12,940 nucleotides of DNA from Solirubrobacterales bacterium (GCA_003157595.1 PMKB01000232.1:1-12940), one strand, 5' to 3'. Counted from the stretch's first letter, positions 1-10,590 are shown. Notes: generated by a model not told the origin, from the letters alone. Numbers and translations: made by a program.

Positions 1-99
1 CCAGAAGCTCCCGATACACTCGGCCCGGTGGTCCACGGCGAGGAGTTGAGCATCGTGAGCGTCTGCGCGCCGGCGGACCGGGCGACGCCGCCCCGGTGA
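1..99 (+). CDS. 3' end of an unidentified gene (partial)
   Basis: Frame 1 is open from the window edge to a TGA at 97-99 and gives 32 residues ending in ADRATPPR. The last bases overlap the GTG start of the following EamA gene (GTGA at 96-99), an arrangement typical of translationally coupled genes, which is the main reason to believe this reading frame. The short run GEELSIVSVCAP resembles the final strand of small cupin-fold proteins, but 32 residues are too few to assign a family, and that suggestion is a guess. The start and most of the gene lie outside the window. Confidence 0.45.
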   Translation, partial: PEAPDTLGPVVHGEELSIVSVCAPADRATPPR

Positions 100-1130
100 G
101 CCGGCCGAGCGTCGCGTCCAACGGCGAGAGCGTCGTCGCGGCCGCAGGGGGCGGGCGGACTCCCGCGCGGGCAGTGTGGATCGCACTCGCCATCGTCTAC
201 GTGGCCTGGGGGTCCACCTACCTCGGAATCCGCGTGATGGACCGCACGATCCCGCCGTTCCTTGGCGCCGGGGTGCGCTACGTGGCCGCCGGCGCGCTGC
301 TGCTCTTGGCGCTCACAGCCTGGCGCCGCCGCCTGCCGCGCGTCGCCCCGCGCGAGCTGGCATCGCTGGTGGCGGTCAGCATGCTCCTGCTGGTGGCCGG
401 CAACGGCGGCGTCACCTATGCGGAGCGCCACGTGCCGTCGGGCCTCGCGGCGCTGCTCGTCGCGTCGGTGCCGCTGTGGATCCTCGTCATCCGCCTGCTC
501 GCCGGGGACCGCCCGCGACGCGCGACGCTCGGCGGACTGGCGATCGGCTTCGTCGGCGTCGGCCTGCTGGTGCTCCGCGGCGGAGCGCAACAGGGCGTCA
601 GCGTCGGGCACATGCTGCTCGTCGTCGGCGCCGCGGCGTGCTGGGCGCTGGGATCGTGGCTGTCGGGTCGTCTCCCGATGCCGGCCGACGCAAGCGCCGG
701 CACGGCAATCGAGATGCTGATCGGCGGCGCCGTGCTGGTTGCGCTCAGCCCGCTGAGCGGCGAGCACTGGCGGGCGCTGACCGAGCACGCCTCCGCCGAC
801 TCGCTGGTGGCGGTTGCCTACCTTGCGCTGTTTGGCTCGATCCTCGCCTTCACGGCCTACGTCTGGCTGCTCCAGCACGCGCCGATCTCCCAGGTCTCGA
901 CCTACGCCTACGTGAACCCGATCGTCGCTGTCGCGCTCGGGGGGATCGTGCTCGGCGAGCCGATCACGGCGATCACCCTGGCCGGCGGCGCGATCATCGT
1001 GCTGGCCGTCGCCGTGGTGATCCGCTCGGAGGCATCTTCGGGTCCGCGCCGGTGGGGATCGTTCGTCCCGGGGCGTCGTGGACCGGGCGCGCGCCGACGG
1101 ATCCGCGATACCCCAACGGAGCGGCCCTAG
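96..1130 (+). CDS. YedA-like EamA-family drug/metabolite exporter
   Basis: A 344-residue inner-membrane transporter of the drug/metabolite transporter superfamily, predicted to export small metabolites or drugs; the substrate cannot be read from sequence. It has two EamA repeats, about residues 28-160 and 172-312, with roughly ten hydrophobic segments. Hallmarks recalled from E. coli YedA are present in the same order: WGSTYLGIR near residue 39, AGVRYVAAG near 58, GNGGVTYAE near 102, the VPSGLAAL stretch, and YLALFGSI then YAYVNPIVAV in the second half. The GTG start at 96 overlaps the upstream stop (GTGA), suggesting coupling; an internal GTG at codon 27 would remove a polar N-terminal tail and is the alternative start. 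The C-terminal 35 residues are Arg/Pro-rich and probably cytoplasmic. Its TAG stop shares the palindrome CTAG with the stop of the convergent GFA gene. The family assignment is firm; true orthology to YedA is inferred. Confidence 0.93.
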   Translation: MSRPSVASNGESVVAAAGGGRTPARAVWIALAIVYVAWGSTYLGIRVMDRTIPPFLGAGVRYVAAGALLLLALTAWRRRLPRVAPRELASLVAVSMLLLVAGNGGVTYAERHVPSGLAALLVASVPLWILVIRLLAGDRPRRATLGGLAIGFVGVGLLVLRGGAQQGVSVGHMLLVVGAAACWALGSWLSGRLPMPADASAGTAIEMLIGGAVLVALSPLSGEHWRALTEHASADSLVAVAYLALFGSILAFTAYVWLLQHAPISQVSTYAYVNPIVAVALGGIVLGEPITAITLAGGAIIVLAVAVVIRSEASSGPRRWGSFVPGRRGPGARRRIRDTPTERP

Positions 1131-1570
1131 CGCGGGCGGCCCTCCTGATGGCGCTCGAGGCCGTCGTCGGGAATCGGCTCCCAGGACGCGGCGTAGGCTA
1201 GGTAGGCTCGCCAGCTCGGGCGCACGCCCGGATCGGAGTCAAACGCCGCCATGCGAACCGACATCTGCGTCGAGTCCTCTGGATTGCGGCTGAAGAGGTG
1301 CGCCCCGCATCGGGTGCAGAAGCACTTCTCGAAACCTCCGTCGGGGTGCCTCCACGCACCCAGCGACTCCGCGCCCGCGGTCAGGCGAAGGTTGCGGCCG
1401 TCGATCCGCGCCTGGGCCGAGGCTGCGGTGCCGGTGCGGCGCTGGCAGCGCGTGCAGTGGCAGTAGCCGGCGTGCGTCGGACGCTCGTCGAGCTCGAAGC
1501 GAACGGCGCCGCACAGGCAGCCGCCGCGAAGCGGTAGATCGACGGCGCCCACCTCACTCCCGCTTGCCAT
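1127..1570 (-). CDS. GFA (glutathione-dependent formaldehyde-activating)/CENP-V family zinc protein
   Basis: A 147-residue member of the GFA domain family, single-domain zinc proteins of the Mss4-like fold. The founding member was proposed to speed conjugation of formaldehyde to glutathione, but most bacterial members have no proven reaction. All expected zinc ligands are visible: C18-x-C20 in GGCLCGAVRFE, C37-x-C39-x2-C42 in CHCTRCQRRTG, and C85-x2-C88 in FCTRCGAHLFSR, with an extra C83. Length matches the family. The ATG at 1568-1570 has no obvious Shine-Dalgarno; a GTG at codon 7, preceded by GGGAG, is a plausible shorter start. It runs convergently with the EamA gene (4-base overlap at the stops) and divergently from the GST gene, 107 bp away. 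A GST beside a GFA protein hints at thiol-linked detoxification, but the two are not in one operon. Confidence 0.9.
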   Translation of the reverse strand: MASGSEVGAVDLPLRGGCLCGAVRFELDERPTHAGYCHCTRCQRRTGTAASAQARIDGRNLRLTAGAESLGAWRHPDGGFEKCFCTRCGAHLFSRNPEDSTQMSVRMAAFDSDPGVRPSWRAYLAYAASWEPIPDDGLERHQEGRPR

Positions 1571-1677
1571 CGCGCAATCATCGCCGTTTGCGCCGGCGGG
1601 CGCTACTCTGCGCTCGTGTCAGGACTCGAGCACACCCGCAGCGTGTGCCGCGGCGCACGCGGTTGAGGCGGCGGGCG

Positions 1678-2274
1678 ATGCTGCTCTACGACTCGAGCGT
1701 CTCGGGTAACTGCTACAAGGTGCGGCTGGTGTTCGCGCACCTGGGGCTGCGCTACGAGCGCCGCGAGCTGAGCGTCGTGGACCGCTCGAACCGCCCGGAG
1801 ATCCTCAGCGAGCTGAATCCGGCGCTCCGCGTGCCGACGCTGATCCTCGACGACGGACGCGCGCTGGCCGAATCGCACGCGATTACGTGGTATTTCGCCG
1901 AGGGCACGCCGCTGGTGCCCGAAGACCGCTTCGAGCGCGCGAAGGTCCTGCAATGGCTGTGCTTTGAGCAGTACGACCTCGAGCCCACGATCGCGGTCGT
2001 TCGCTTCTGGGTCGCCTTCTCGGCCTCCCCTCCCCCGCCTGCCGAGATCGACGCCAAGCGAGCCGCCGGGTACCGCGCGCTCGATGTGCTCGAGCGGGGC
2101 CTGGCCGGCGTGCACTACCTCGTGGGCGGGCGCTACACGCTCGCCGACATAGCTCTGTACGCCTACACGCACGTCGCCGCCGAGGGCGGCTTTGACCTCT
2201 CCGGCTACCCGGCGATCCGAAGCTGGATAGAGCGCGTCGCCGGTCAGCCCGGTCACGTGCTGATCGGCGACTGA
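1678..2274 (+). CDS. Glutathione S-transferase family protein
   Basis: A 198-residue cytosolic GST-fold protein. Residues 1-75 form the thioredoxin-like domain and about 85-198 the all-helical domain. Visible signatures are the N-terminal LYDSSVSGNCYKVRL strand-helix, which places S7/S9/C12 near the active site, the cis-proline in RVPTL (P53), the glutathione-contacting E65-S66 in LAESHAITWYF, and the helix-capping aspartate in TLADIALYAY (D157). The frame is open further upstream to 1564, but that extension is only Arg-rich low-complexity sequence. The ATG at 1678 begins exactly at the first beta strand and has GAGG at 1665-1668 at good spacing, so I chose it. A TACTCT at 1604-1609 could be a -10 element without a clear -35. 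The substrate is unknown; many actinobacteria lack glutathione, so the physiological thiol is uncertain. Confidence 0.9.
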   Translation: MLLYDSSVSGNCYKVRLVFAHLGLRYERRELSVVDRSNRPEILSELNPALRVPTLILDDGRALAESHAITWYFAEGTPLVPEDRFERAKVLQWLCFEQYDLEPTIAVVRFWVAFSASPPPPAEIDAKRAAGYRALDVLERGLAGVHYLVGGRYTLADIALYAYTHVAAEGGFDLSGYPAIRSWIERVAGQPGHVLIGD

Positions 2275-2275
2275 C

Positions 2276-2293
2276 GGGCCTCGGGAGAGGCCC
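2276..2293. terminator. Hairpin between convergent GST and permease genes
   Basis: A perfect 7-bp inverted repeat, GGGCCTC and GAGGCCC, with a GGGA loop lies 2 bases after the GST stop and 3 bases before the permease stop on the other strand. Position and symmetry fit a bidirectional terminator. There is no T-tract, so its strength as a factor-independent terminator is uncertain. Confidence 0.5.
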
Positions 2294-2295
2294 TC

Positions 2296-3090
2296 TCAGG
2301 ACGCGTCGCGGCGCCTGAAGACAGCCAGCGTGCCGACCGCGATCAGGACCATGTAGACGGCGAGCGTGATCAGGGAGTGGTGGTAGGAGGAGTCACCCGT
2401 GCCGCCGTGGGCGAGCGCGCTCAGCAGCTGGCCGGGCAGCCAGCGGTCGCCGTTTGACCAGATCGCCCCGACGATGATCGCCTCAACCGGGATCACGTAG
2501 GCGACGGACGCACCGATCGCCACGCCGGGTGAGCGCAGCAGCACGCCAGCCGCGGCACCGAGCAGGCCGTAGCCGACCGAGGCGAGGAACACGTGCAGGG
2601 TCGCCTGCAGCAGGTCGTTGATCCCGGTGGCGCTGGTCCAGGCGCTGGTGGTGATGCCGCGGCCGGGTGCCAGCAGGAGCGCAACGCCGCAGGAGACGAC
2701 GATCTCGAGCACGACGGCCACGCCGATGAAGGTCGCCAGCGCGAGGAACTTGCCGGTCAACAGCTGGGCCCGCCGGGGCTCGCGCACCAGCAGGTTGCGC
2801 AGCGTGCCCTGGCTGTACTCGGTCGCGAAGGCGCCGGCGAACAGGCACAGCGCGACGATGCCGATCAGCGTGCTGACGTCGACCACGCCGTGGACGAGGC
2901 CGGTTGGCAGCTCGAGCTCCGCGAAGGTGACGCGGCCGCGGCGCAGCGGGAACAGCGACGGGTTTTTCACGGCGCGCTCGACGGTGAAGATGGTGGCCAG
3001 CACCGCGAAGAACAGACCGCCGCCGAGCCCCCACAGCAGCATCGCGCGGCGGCGCAGCTTGATCCACTCGCTGGAGTAGGCGCCGAACAT
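2296..3090 (-). CDS. ABC-2 type transporter permease
   Basis: A 264-residue integral membrane subunit of an ABC-2 family exporter, partner of the ATPase encoded just upstream on the same strand. About six hydrophobic segments are visible, near residues 18-38, 72-92, 115-140, 165-188, 193-213 and 240-257. The run ATEYSQGTLRNLLVREPRR after the second segment is the cytoplasmic coupling element typical of this family (E-x-x-x-G-T-L/I-R). Length is normal. The ATG at 3088-3090 shares one base with the ATPase stop (TGATG on the minus strand), so the two subunits are almost certainly made from one transcript by coupled translation. The substrate is unknown; relatives include bacteriocin/lantibiotic immunity and drug-efflux permeases. 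It ends against the GST gene with a hairpin between them. Confidence 0.92.
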   Translation of the reverse strand: MFGAYSSEWIKLRRRAMLLWGLGGGLFFAVLATIFTVERAVKNPSLFPLRRGRVTFAELELPTGLVHGVVDVSTLIGIVALCLFAGAFATEYSQGTLRNLLVREPRRAQLLTGKFLALATFIGVAVVLEIVVSCGVALLLAPGRGITTSAWTSATGINDLLQATLHVFLASVGYGLLGAAAGVLLRSPGVAIGASVAYVIPVEAIIVGAIWSNGDRWLPGQLLSALAHGGTGDSSYHHSLITLAVYMVLIAVGTLAVFRRRDAS

Positions 3091-4016
3091 CAGCCCGCCT
3101 CGCCGTTTTCGTCCGACTGGCCCTCGGTGATCGCGAAGAACGCCTCCTCCAGCGACGCGCGACGCACCGTCAGGCCGCGCAGGGTTATCCCGGCGGCCAT
3201 CGCCTGACGATTCAGCTCCGGCGCCCAGTCCTCCGGCGCCTGGACGTGGACCTCACCCTGCTCGGCGCGGGCCGGCTTGCCCGCGGCGATGCACAACTCG
3301 GCCAGCGCCTGAACGTCGGCGGGGTGCTCGGGGCTCGCGATGATGTCCGACTGCTGCGCGTCGATCAGCTTGTCCACGCCGCCCTGGAAGACGATCCGGC
3401 CGTTGTCGATCATCACGAGGTGGTCGCAGATAGCCTCGATCTCGGCCAGCAGGTGGCTCGAGACGAACACCGATATGCCACGGTCGGAGAGGCCGCGGAT
3501 CACGCTGCGCATCTCGCGGATGCCCGCCGGGTCCAGACCGTTGGTCGGCTCGTCCAGGATGCACAGCTCCGGGTCCGGGAGCAGCGCCGCCGCGACGCCG
3601 AGGCGTTGCTTCATCCCGAGCGAATAGGCGCGCACGAAATCGTTGCCACGGTCGCTCAGCTCGACCATCGCAAGCACCTCCGAGATCCGCCCGGAGTCGA
3701 TGCGGCCAAGCCGCGTCAGCACCTCAAGATTGCGTCGACCCGAAAGGGTCGGATAAAAAGAGGGCGCCTCGATCAGGGCGCCGACCCGGCCGAGGTAGGA
3801 CGCCGGATCGCTGATCGGACGCCCGAGCACCTCAGCTGTGCCGCTGGTCGGGCGGCACAGGCCCAGCAGCAGCTGGATCGTCGTCGTCTTGCCGGCGCCG
3901 TTGGGTCCGACGAAGCCGCTGACGACCCCGGCGGGAAGGTCGATATCCACGGCGTCGACCGCGAGCCGCTGACCGAAGCGCTTGGTGAGCCCGCTGGTGA
4001 CGACGCTGGAGGTCAA
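3090..4016 (-). CDS. ABC transporter ATP-binding protein (BcrA/CcmA type)
   Basis: A 308-residue ATPase that powers the permease encoded next to it. All nucleotide-binding motifs are intact: Walker A GPNGAGKT (residues 37-44), a GALIEAPSFYP stretch around the Q-loop position that is common in bacitracin/lantibiotic-type exporters, signature YSLGMKQRLG (131-140), Walker B LCILDEP (151-157), D-loop GLDP (160-163) and switch histidine H188 in SSHLLAEIE. Residues about 225-300 form the small C-terminal domain usual in this subgroup, ending in the ASLEEAFFAITEG motif. The only start consistent with a full domain is a TTG at 4014-4016, since an in-frame stop lies close upstream; no strong Shine-Dalgarno is visible. 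The transporter's substrate cannot be told; it may export a peptide, lipid or drug. A near-palindrome 26-41 bases upstream could control the operon. Confidence 0.93.
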   Translation of the reverse strand: MTSSVVTSGLTKRFGQRLAVDAVDIDLPAGVVSGFVGPNGAGKTTTIQLLLGLCRPTSGTAEVLGRPISDPASYLGRVGALIEAPSFYPTLSGRRNLEVLTRLGRIDSGRISEVLAMVELSDRGNDFVRAYSLGMKQRLGVAAALLPDPELCILDEPTNGLDPAGIREMRSVIRGLSDRGISVFVSSHLLAEIEAICDHLVMIDNGRIVFQGGVDKLIDAQQSDIIASPEHPADVQALAELCIAAGKPARAEQGEVHVQAPEDWAPELNRQAMAAGITLRGLTVRRASLEEAFFAITEGQSDENGEAG

Positions 4017-4041
4017 CGCCGGCGAACGCTACAGAGGGTTT

Positions 4042-4057
4042 CTAATGCCGGGATTAG
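4042..4057. promoter_or_regulatory. 16-bp near-palindrome upstream of the ABC operon (candidate operator)
   Basis: CTAATGCCGGGATTAG is a palindrome except for one central mismatch (7 of 8 base pairs). It sits 26-41 bases before the TTG start of the ABC ATPase, in the 78-bp gap after the GH16 gene. It is A/T-rich at the arms in a very G+C-rich setting, as expected for a dimeric repressor site overlapping a promoter. No regulator gene lies next to it in the window, so this is a structural prediction only. Confidence 0.4.
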
Positions 4058-4072
4058 CGTTGGCGTTACGGT

Positions 4073-4089
4073 GCGCCGCGAGTGGGCGC
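4073..4089 (-). terminator. Weak hairpin downstream of the GH16 gene
   Basis: A 5-bp G+C stem, GCGCC and GGCGC with a 7-base loop, begins six bases after the GH16 stop on the minus strand. It has no T-tract. It may end the GH16 transcript before the ABC operon, but the evidence is only position and symmetry. Confidence 0.25.
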
Positions 4090-4094
4090 GGGCG

Positions 4095-5513
4095 TCACTG
4101 CCAGACCTTGACGGACGCCAGCAGCATCGACGACGGGAGCGGGGTCGTCGAGTTCGGCGGGCCACCCCAGAGCGAGGTCCCGGCCGCGAGGTCCGCGATG
4201 ATGTAGTAGCCGCTGCCGTCGCCCATGACCCAGGGATAGCCGGCGGCGAGCGCCTGGGCCTCCGTGTACTGGGCGTAGGCCACACCGTCGAGGGCCCATG
4301 TGACCAGGCCCGGCTGCCAGACCAGCTGGTAGTCGTGGTAGCCGGCCGACGCGTCGGACGTCATATGCGCCCACTGCGACTCGCCCCAGTCGGAGGGCGC
4401 CCAGCCGTGCAGGCTGCCGTAGAGCGTGTGGGTGTCGTAGAGCACCATTTCCTGGACGTCGATCTCGCCCCAGGGGTTGCTGCCATCCGGCTGGTCGAGC
4501 CACAGTGCGGACCACAGCCCCTGGCCCGCCGGCATCTTTGCCCGGAAGTCGATCAGGCCGTAGTTGAACGAGAACTTGCTCTCGGTCGAGATCCAGCCCG
4601 ACTGGTAGGTGTAGCCGTTGCTCGGCTGCCGGCTGACGCTCAGCGCGACCGACGAGCCCGTCATCGACACCTGAGAGGAGTTGAAGATCGTCCCGGCGAA
4701 GCCGTGAGTGCTGTCGTTTCCGGCCGCCCAATCGGCCGGCAGGCTCGAGCCGGCGAACTCGTAGTCCTTGACCAGGCTCGTGTAGCTCGCGGTCGGCGTG
4801 AACCCGTGCGGGAGCGTGATCGCCGGCGGTGCGGTCGAGCCGGTCGAGCCGCCCGAACCGCTGGGGCCGGCGGAGCCGCTGGACCCCGACGAACCGGTCG
4901 AACCCGACGAACCGGTCGAACCCGAGGAACCGCCGGGACCCGAGGAGCCCGTCGAACCAGTCGAGGTGGAACCGCTCGAACCCGATGAGGGGCCTGCGCC
5001 GGAACCAGACGAACCGCTTGAACCGGAGGAGGAGCCGCCCGAGCCCGCAGAACCGCTCGCGCTGCCGGAACCCGTGGTCGCGGAACCCGTTGACCCCCCG
5101 GTCCTCCCGCGGGTCGTCGGCTTGGCCGGCGGGACCCGCGCCAGGGTGACGTTGAAGGCCGGCATCGCCCACTGCGCAGATGCGCGAATCGTGAGTGAAC
5201 GTCCGTGAATCGGCAGCCGGACCCGCACGACCGCACCATGACCGGAGCTGACCTTGGTGGCGCGCCGGGCGAGTGAGCCGAACTGGAGGTCCACGACGCC
5301 GGCAGCCGACACACCGGAGTTGATGCCAACCCGGACGTCGAAGACGCCTGACGAGCGTACGTGCTCATGCAGCAGCACCGACGAGGACAGCGACCTCCGG
5401 GCGCCGTTGGAACCCGTGGCGGGGGCCATGAACGCCGCCGCGCCGACCGGTAGTGCCGCTCCGACGAGAAGGAGAGTTCCCAGAGCTCCGAGTGTGGCTC
5501 GCCGCGATAGCAC
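4095..5513 (-). CDS. Secreted glycoside hydrolase family 16 (beta-glucanase/laminarinase-like)
   Basis: A 472-residue exported enzyme predicted to cut beta-glucans such as beta-1,3- or mixed-linkage glucan outside the cell. From the chosen start: Tat-like signal with SRRATLG at residues 3-9 followed by a hydrophobic stretch to about 29; an unassigned beta-rich domain at about 40-127; a Ser/Gly/Thr linker at about 135-228; and the GH16 catalytic domain at about 240-472. The catalytic motif GEIDVQE is complete, with E350 the expected nucleophile, D352 the helper and E355 the acid/base. The domain closes with the usual VKVWQ strand. The frame stays open upstream to a TTG at 5648, but those 45 residues look random and would push the twin-arginine motif to position 49; the GTG at 5511-5513 puts it at the N-terminus, so I chose it. 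Exact substrate is uncertain because GH16 also includes agarases, carrageenases and transglycosylases. It is divergent from the LamG exoprotein. Confidence 0.9.
   Translation of the reverse strand: MLSRRATLGALGTLLLVGAALPVGAAAFMAPATGSNGARRSLSSSVLLHEHVRSSGVFDVRVGINSGVSAAGVVDLQFGSLARRATKVSSGHGAVVRVRLPIHGRSLTIRASAQWAMPAFNVTLARVPPAKPTTRGRTGGSTGSATTGSGSASGSAGSGGSSSGSSGSSGSGAGPSSGSSGSTSTGSTGSSGPGGSSGSTGSSGSTGSSGSSGSAGPSGSGGSTGSTAPPAITLPHGFTPTASYTSLVKDYEFAGSSLPADWAAGNDSTHGFAGTIFNSSQVSMTGSSVALSVSRQPSNGYTYQSGWISTESKFSFNYGLIDFRAKMPAGQGLWSALWLDQPDGSNPWGEIDVQEMVLYDTHTLYGSLHGWAPSDWGESQWAHMTSDASAGYHDYQLVWQPGLVTWALDGVAYAQYTEAQALAAGYPWVMGDGSGYYIIADLAAGTSLWGGPPNSTTPLPSSMLLASVKVWQ
4830..5111 (-). repeat. Ser/Gly/Thr linker repeat within the GH16 gene
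   Basis: This stretch encodes about 94 residues made almost wholly of Ser, Gly, Thr, Ala and Pro, dominated by the tripeptide SGS and GSTGSSG-like units. At DNA level it includes an exact 18-bp tandem duplication at 4888-4905 and 4906-4923. It is a flexible spacer between the N-terminal domain and the catalytic domain and is a likely site of length variation between strains. Confidence 0.85.
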
Positions 5514-5851
5514 ACCACTCGCATCGGAGACATCCTTGAGCGATGCAACGGACGCTGCAAAGCTTGGACGCGTGTATGAGTGCGCGGACGGGCGACCGAA
5601 TGCGGGGTGCGCAAACGGTGGATGACGAGCGATCGCGCGGACGCGCAACCGACGGCAGGGGTAGGCGAACGGTGGATGGCCAACGGCGTCAGCGACAGCA
5701 TCGCGAGCGATCCTCCTCGGCTCGACCTGGGGACATTTTCCCCCTGCCGAGGTGGCGTTTCGACCGGCGTCTCCCCTGGCTCTCGCCCTAGTGTGGTGGT
5801 GGGCTAACCTGCACAGATCGTCACGGAGGCGCTTTGCGAAGCGGACAGGGC
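5514..5851. other. Divergent intergenic control region between GH16 and exoprotein genes
   Basis: About 430 bp separate the GH16 start from the exoprotein start at 5947. No long credible gene lies here; the open frames are extensions or shadows. It must hold promoters for both genes. A TAACCT at 5805-5810 fits a TANNNT -10 element for the rightward gene, but I see no good -35. The most distinct content is a pair of imperfect 45-bp direct repeats (5580-5678) and, nearer the exoprotein, a small hairpin with arms CGCTT/AAGCG within 5830-5845, followed by a larger inverted repeat. Confidence 0.5.
5580..5678. repeat. Two imperfect ~45-bp direct repeats upstream of GH16
   Basis: Copy A at 5580-5624 and copy B at 5633-5678 agree at roughly three-quarters of positions by eye. 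Both open with GCGCGGACG and both end with the identical ACGGTGGATG (5615-5624 and 5669-5678, 54 bp apart). They lie 67-165 bases upstream of the GH16 start codon, so could be paired regulator-binding sites, a repeated leader RNA element, or a decayed duplication. There are only two copies, without spacers, so they are not a CRISPR array. Confidence 0.55.
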
Positions 5852-5891
5852 ATGTTCATCAGTTGGAGTAGTCGCCCTGTCACGGCGACAG
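5844..5891 (+). promoter_or_regulatory. Competing inverted repeats in the exoprotein leader
   Basis: GACAGGGC at 5844-5851 pairs perfectly with GCCCTGTC at 5874-5881 across a 22-base loop. The second arm can instead pair through CTGTC with GACAG at 5887-5891. The two hairpins exclude each other, and the first begins at the ATG of a possible 32-codon leader ORF. This geometry resembles attenuator or riboswitch leaders, but I recognise no known riboswitch core, so it stays a structural prediction. Confidence 0.35.
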
Positions 5892-5946
5892 CTGCGCTCG
5901 GGGCAATCGTCCTGACTGCCCGCACGCAGCGATTCGGGTTGCGGCG

Positions 5947-5950
<4 letters not shown>
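5852..5950 (+). CDS. Possible 32-residue leader peptide overlapping the exoprotein start
   Basis: An ATG at 5852 opens a 32-codon frame whose TGA (5948-5950) overlaps the ATG of the exoprotein gene (5947-5949) as ATGA. Such overlap is common in translationally coupled pairs and could compensate for the weak ribosome site of the large gene. The peptide begins MFISWSSRP, has a short hydrophobic stretch (ALGAIVL) and ends basic. No family is recognised. Chance short frames are frequent in such DNA, and the only Shine-Dalgarno-like bases (GGA and AGGG) are poorly spaced, so it may not be translated. Confidence 0.3.
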
Positions 5951-9771
<3,821 letters not shown>

Positions 9772-9879
9772 GCCTGGTGATCTTCGAAGGGTGTGCGGGC
9801 AGACCGTGCGACGGCAACCGCGAAATTCACGGCGAGCTACGGACACCCCAGCGGCGGGGCCGACGGGAGCCACGGCGCT

Positions 9880-9905
9880 GAGAACGGATCGCGGCGGACG
9901 TTCTC
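9880..9905. terminator. Weak inverted repeat between exoprotein and ATL genes
   Basis: GAGAACG at 9880-9886 and CGTTCTC at 9899-9905 form a perfect 7-bp stem with a 12-base loop, in the 144-bp gap between two convergent genes. It could be a bidirectional terminator, but the loop is long and there is no T-tract. I see nothing else in the gap. Confidence 0.25.
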
Positions 9906-9915
9906 CCCGTCTGGG

Positions 9916-10194
9916 CTAGAGGATCGCCTCGGGCGGAATCCGAGCTTCCGCGATGACGACGCGCTGCCCGCGGATCGGAACGCCCTCTCGAAGCAGCCGC
10001 TCGAGTTGTGCGGCGCCTTTCGCCGGGCTTCCGTCGGCCCTGACGACGCGCCACCACGGGAGGTCCGGGGGCGCCTGAGATAGCACGCGGCCCGCGTGCC
10101 GCGCCGCTCCCGGAGCGAGGTCCCCGTAGGTCGTCACGTAGCCCGCGGGAACGCGGCGCACACGGCTGTAGATCGTCTCGTAACTGAGTGACAT
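9916..10194 (-). CDS. Alkyltransferase-like protein (ATL, MGMT family)
   Basis: A 92-residue cytosolic DNA-binding protein related to the C-terminal domain of O6-alkylguanine-DNA alkyltransferase. ATL proteins bind and flip O6-alkylguanine but cannot remove the alkyl group; they flag the lesion for nucleotide excision repair. Visible are the N-terminal helix YETIYSRVRRVPAGYVTTYGDLA, matching the usual family opening, the arginine-finger helix AARHAGRVL (R32), and LPWWRVV at 45-51. In true transferases the last motif is PCHRV; here W47 replaces the reactive cysteine, as in other ATLs, and W48 also replaces the usual histidine. The recognition helix region is a few residues shorter than in most relatives. 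ATG at 10192-10194 fits the family start. No operon partner is evident; tRNA-Met lies upstream on the same strand beyond a terminator. Confidence 0.88.
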   Translation of the reverse strand: MSLSYETIYSRVRRVPAGYVTTYGDLAPGAARHAGRVLSQAPPDLPWWRVVRADGSPAKGAAQLERLLREGVPIRGQRVVIAEARIPPEAIL

Positions 10195-10293
10195 CGGACC
10201 ATGCTTCCTGCGTTTCGCCAGCGCCAGCGGGCGATCTTCTTGGGGAGGGAGTCGGGACGGATTTGGCCTCCTCGCCGACCCGCCCCAACGGCC

Positions 10294-10316
10294 AAAGCCC
10301 TGATTTCCAGGGCTTT
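10294..10316 (-). terminator. Intrinsic terminator after tRNA-Met
   Basis: AAAGCCCTG and CAGGGCTTT form a perfect 9-bp stem with a 5-base loop, six bases after the 3' end of tRNA-Met on the minus strand. The stem ends in a short T run (A run on the other strand), so it could work in both directions. It also separates the tRNA from the ATL gene. Confidence 0.7.
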
Positions 10317-10321
10317 CTTGA

Positions 10322-10395
<74 letters not shown>

Positions 10396-10590
10396 TCGCC
10401 GCGGACAGACTAACCAGCCGCCGCCGCGACATAGCGGCTCATGCCCGCAGCGGTCACGGCAAGCGTCGGGTCGCGAGCGATGGTTGTGCACCCGAATCGT
10501 GTTGCACGCTAGGCTCAGCGAGCGAGCTTCGACAGGTTACGAGCGTTCTGCGGGCTGATGCGGCGCTCCCCAGGGATCAGGTGACGACGC

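Noticed and set aside
1564..1677. N-terminal extension of the GST frame
   Set aside because: Arg-rich sequence before the first beta strand; the ATG at 1678 has a ribosome site and gives the normal family length.
3246..4988. Open reading frame of 580 codons on the plus strand
   Set aside because: It runs antisense across the ABC ATPase and half of the GH16 gene, both of which have clear family motifs. Its translation is Arg/Ala/Gly-rich low-complexity sequence without motifs, typical of antisense frames in high-G+C coding DNA.
4066..5172. Second long minus-strand frame inside the GH16 gene
   Set aside because: It is an alternate frame of the Ser/Gly linker and catalytic domain. The GH16 motif and linker are in the other frame.
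5514..5648. TTG-started N-terminal extension of the GH16 protein
   Set aside because: The 45 extra residues show no domain, would bury the twin-arginine signal, and consist partly of the direct-repeat DNA.
5580..5678. CRISPR-like repeat pair
   Set aside because: There are only two imperfect copies with an 8-base gap between them and no unique spacers or cas genes.
5790..5946. Known riboswitch (c-di-GMP or c-di-AMP type) in the exoprotein leader
   Set aside because: I looked for the conserved cores I know of these classes and did not find them; only generic hairpins are present.
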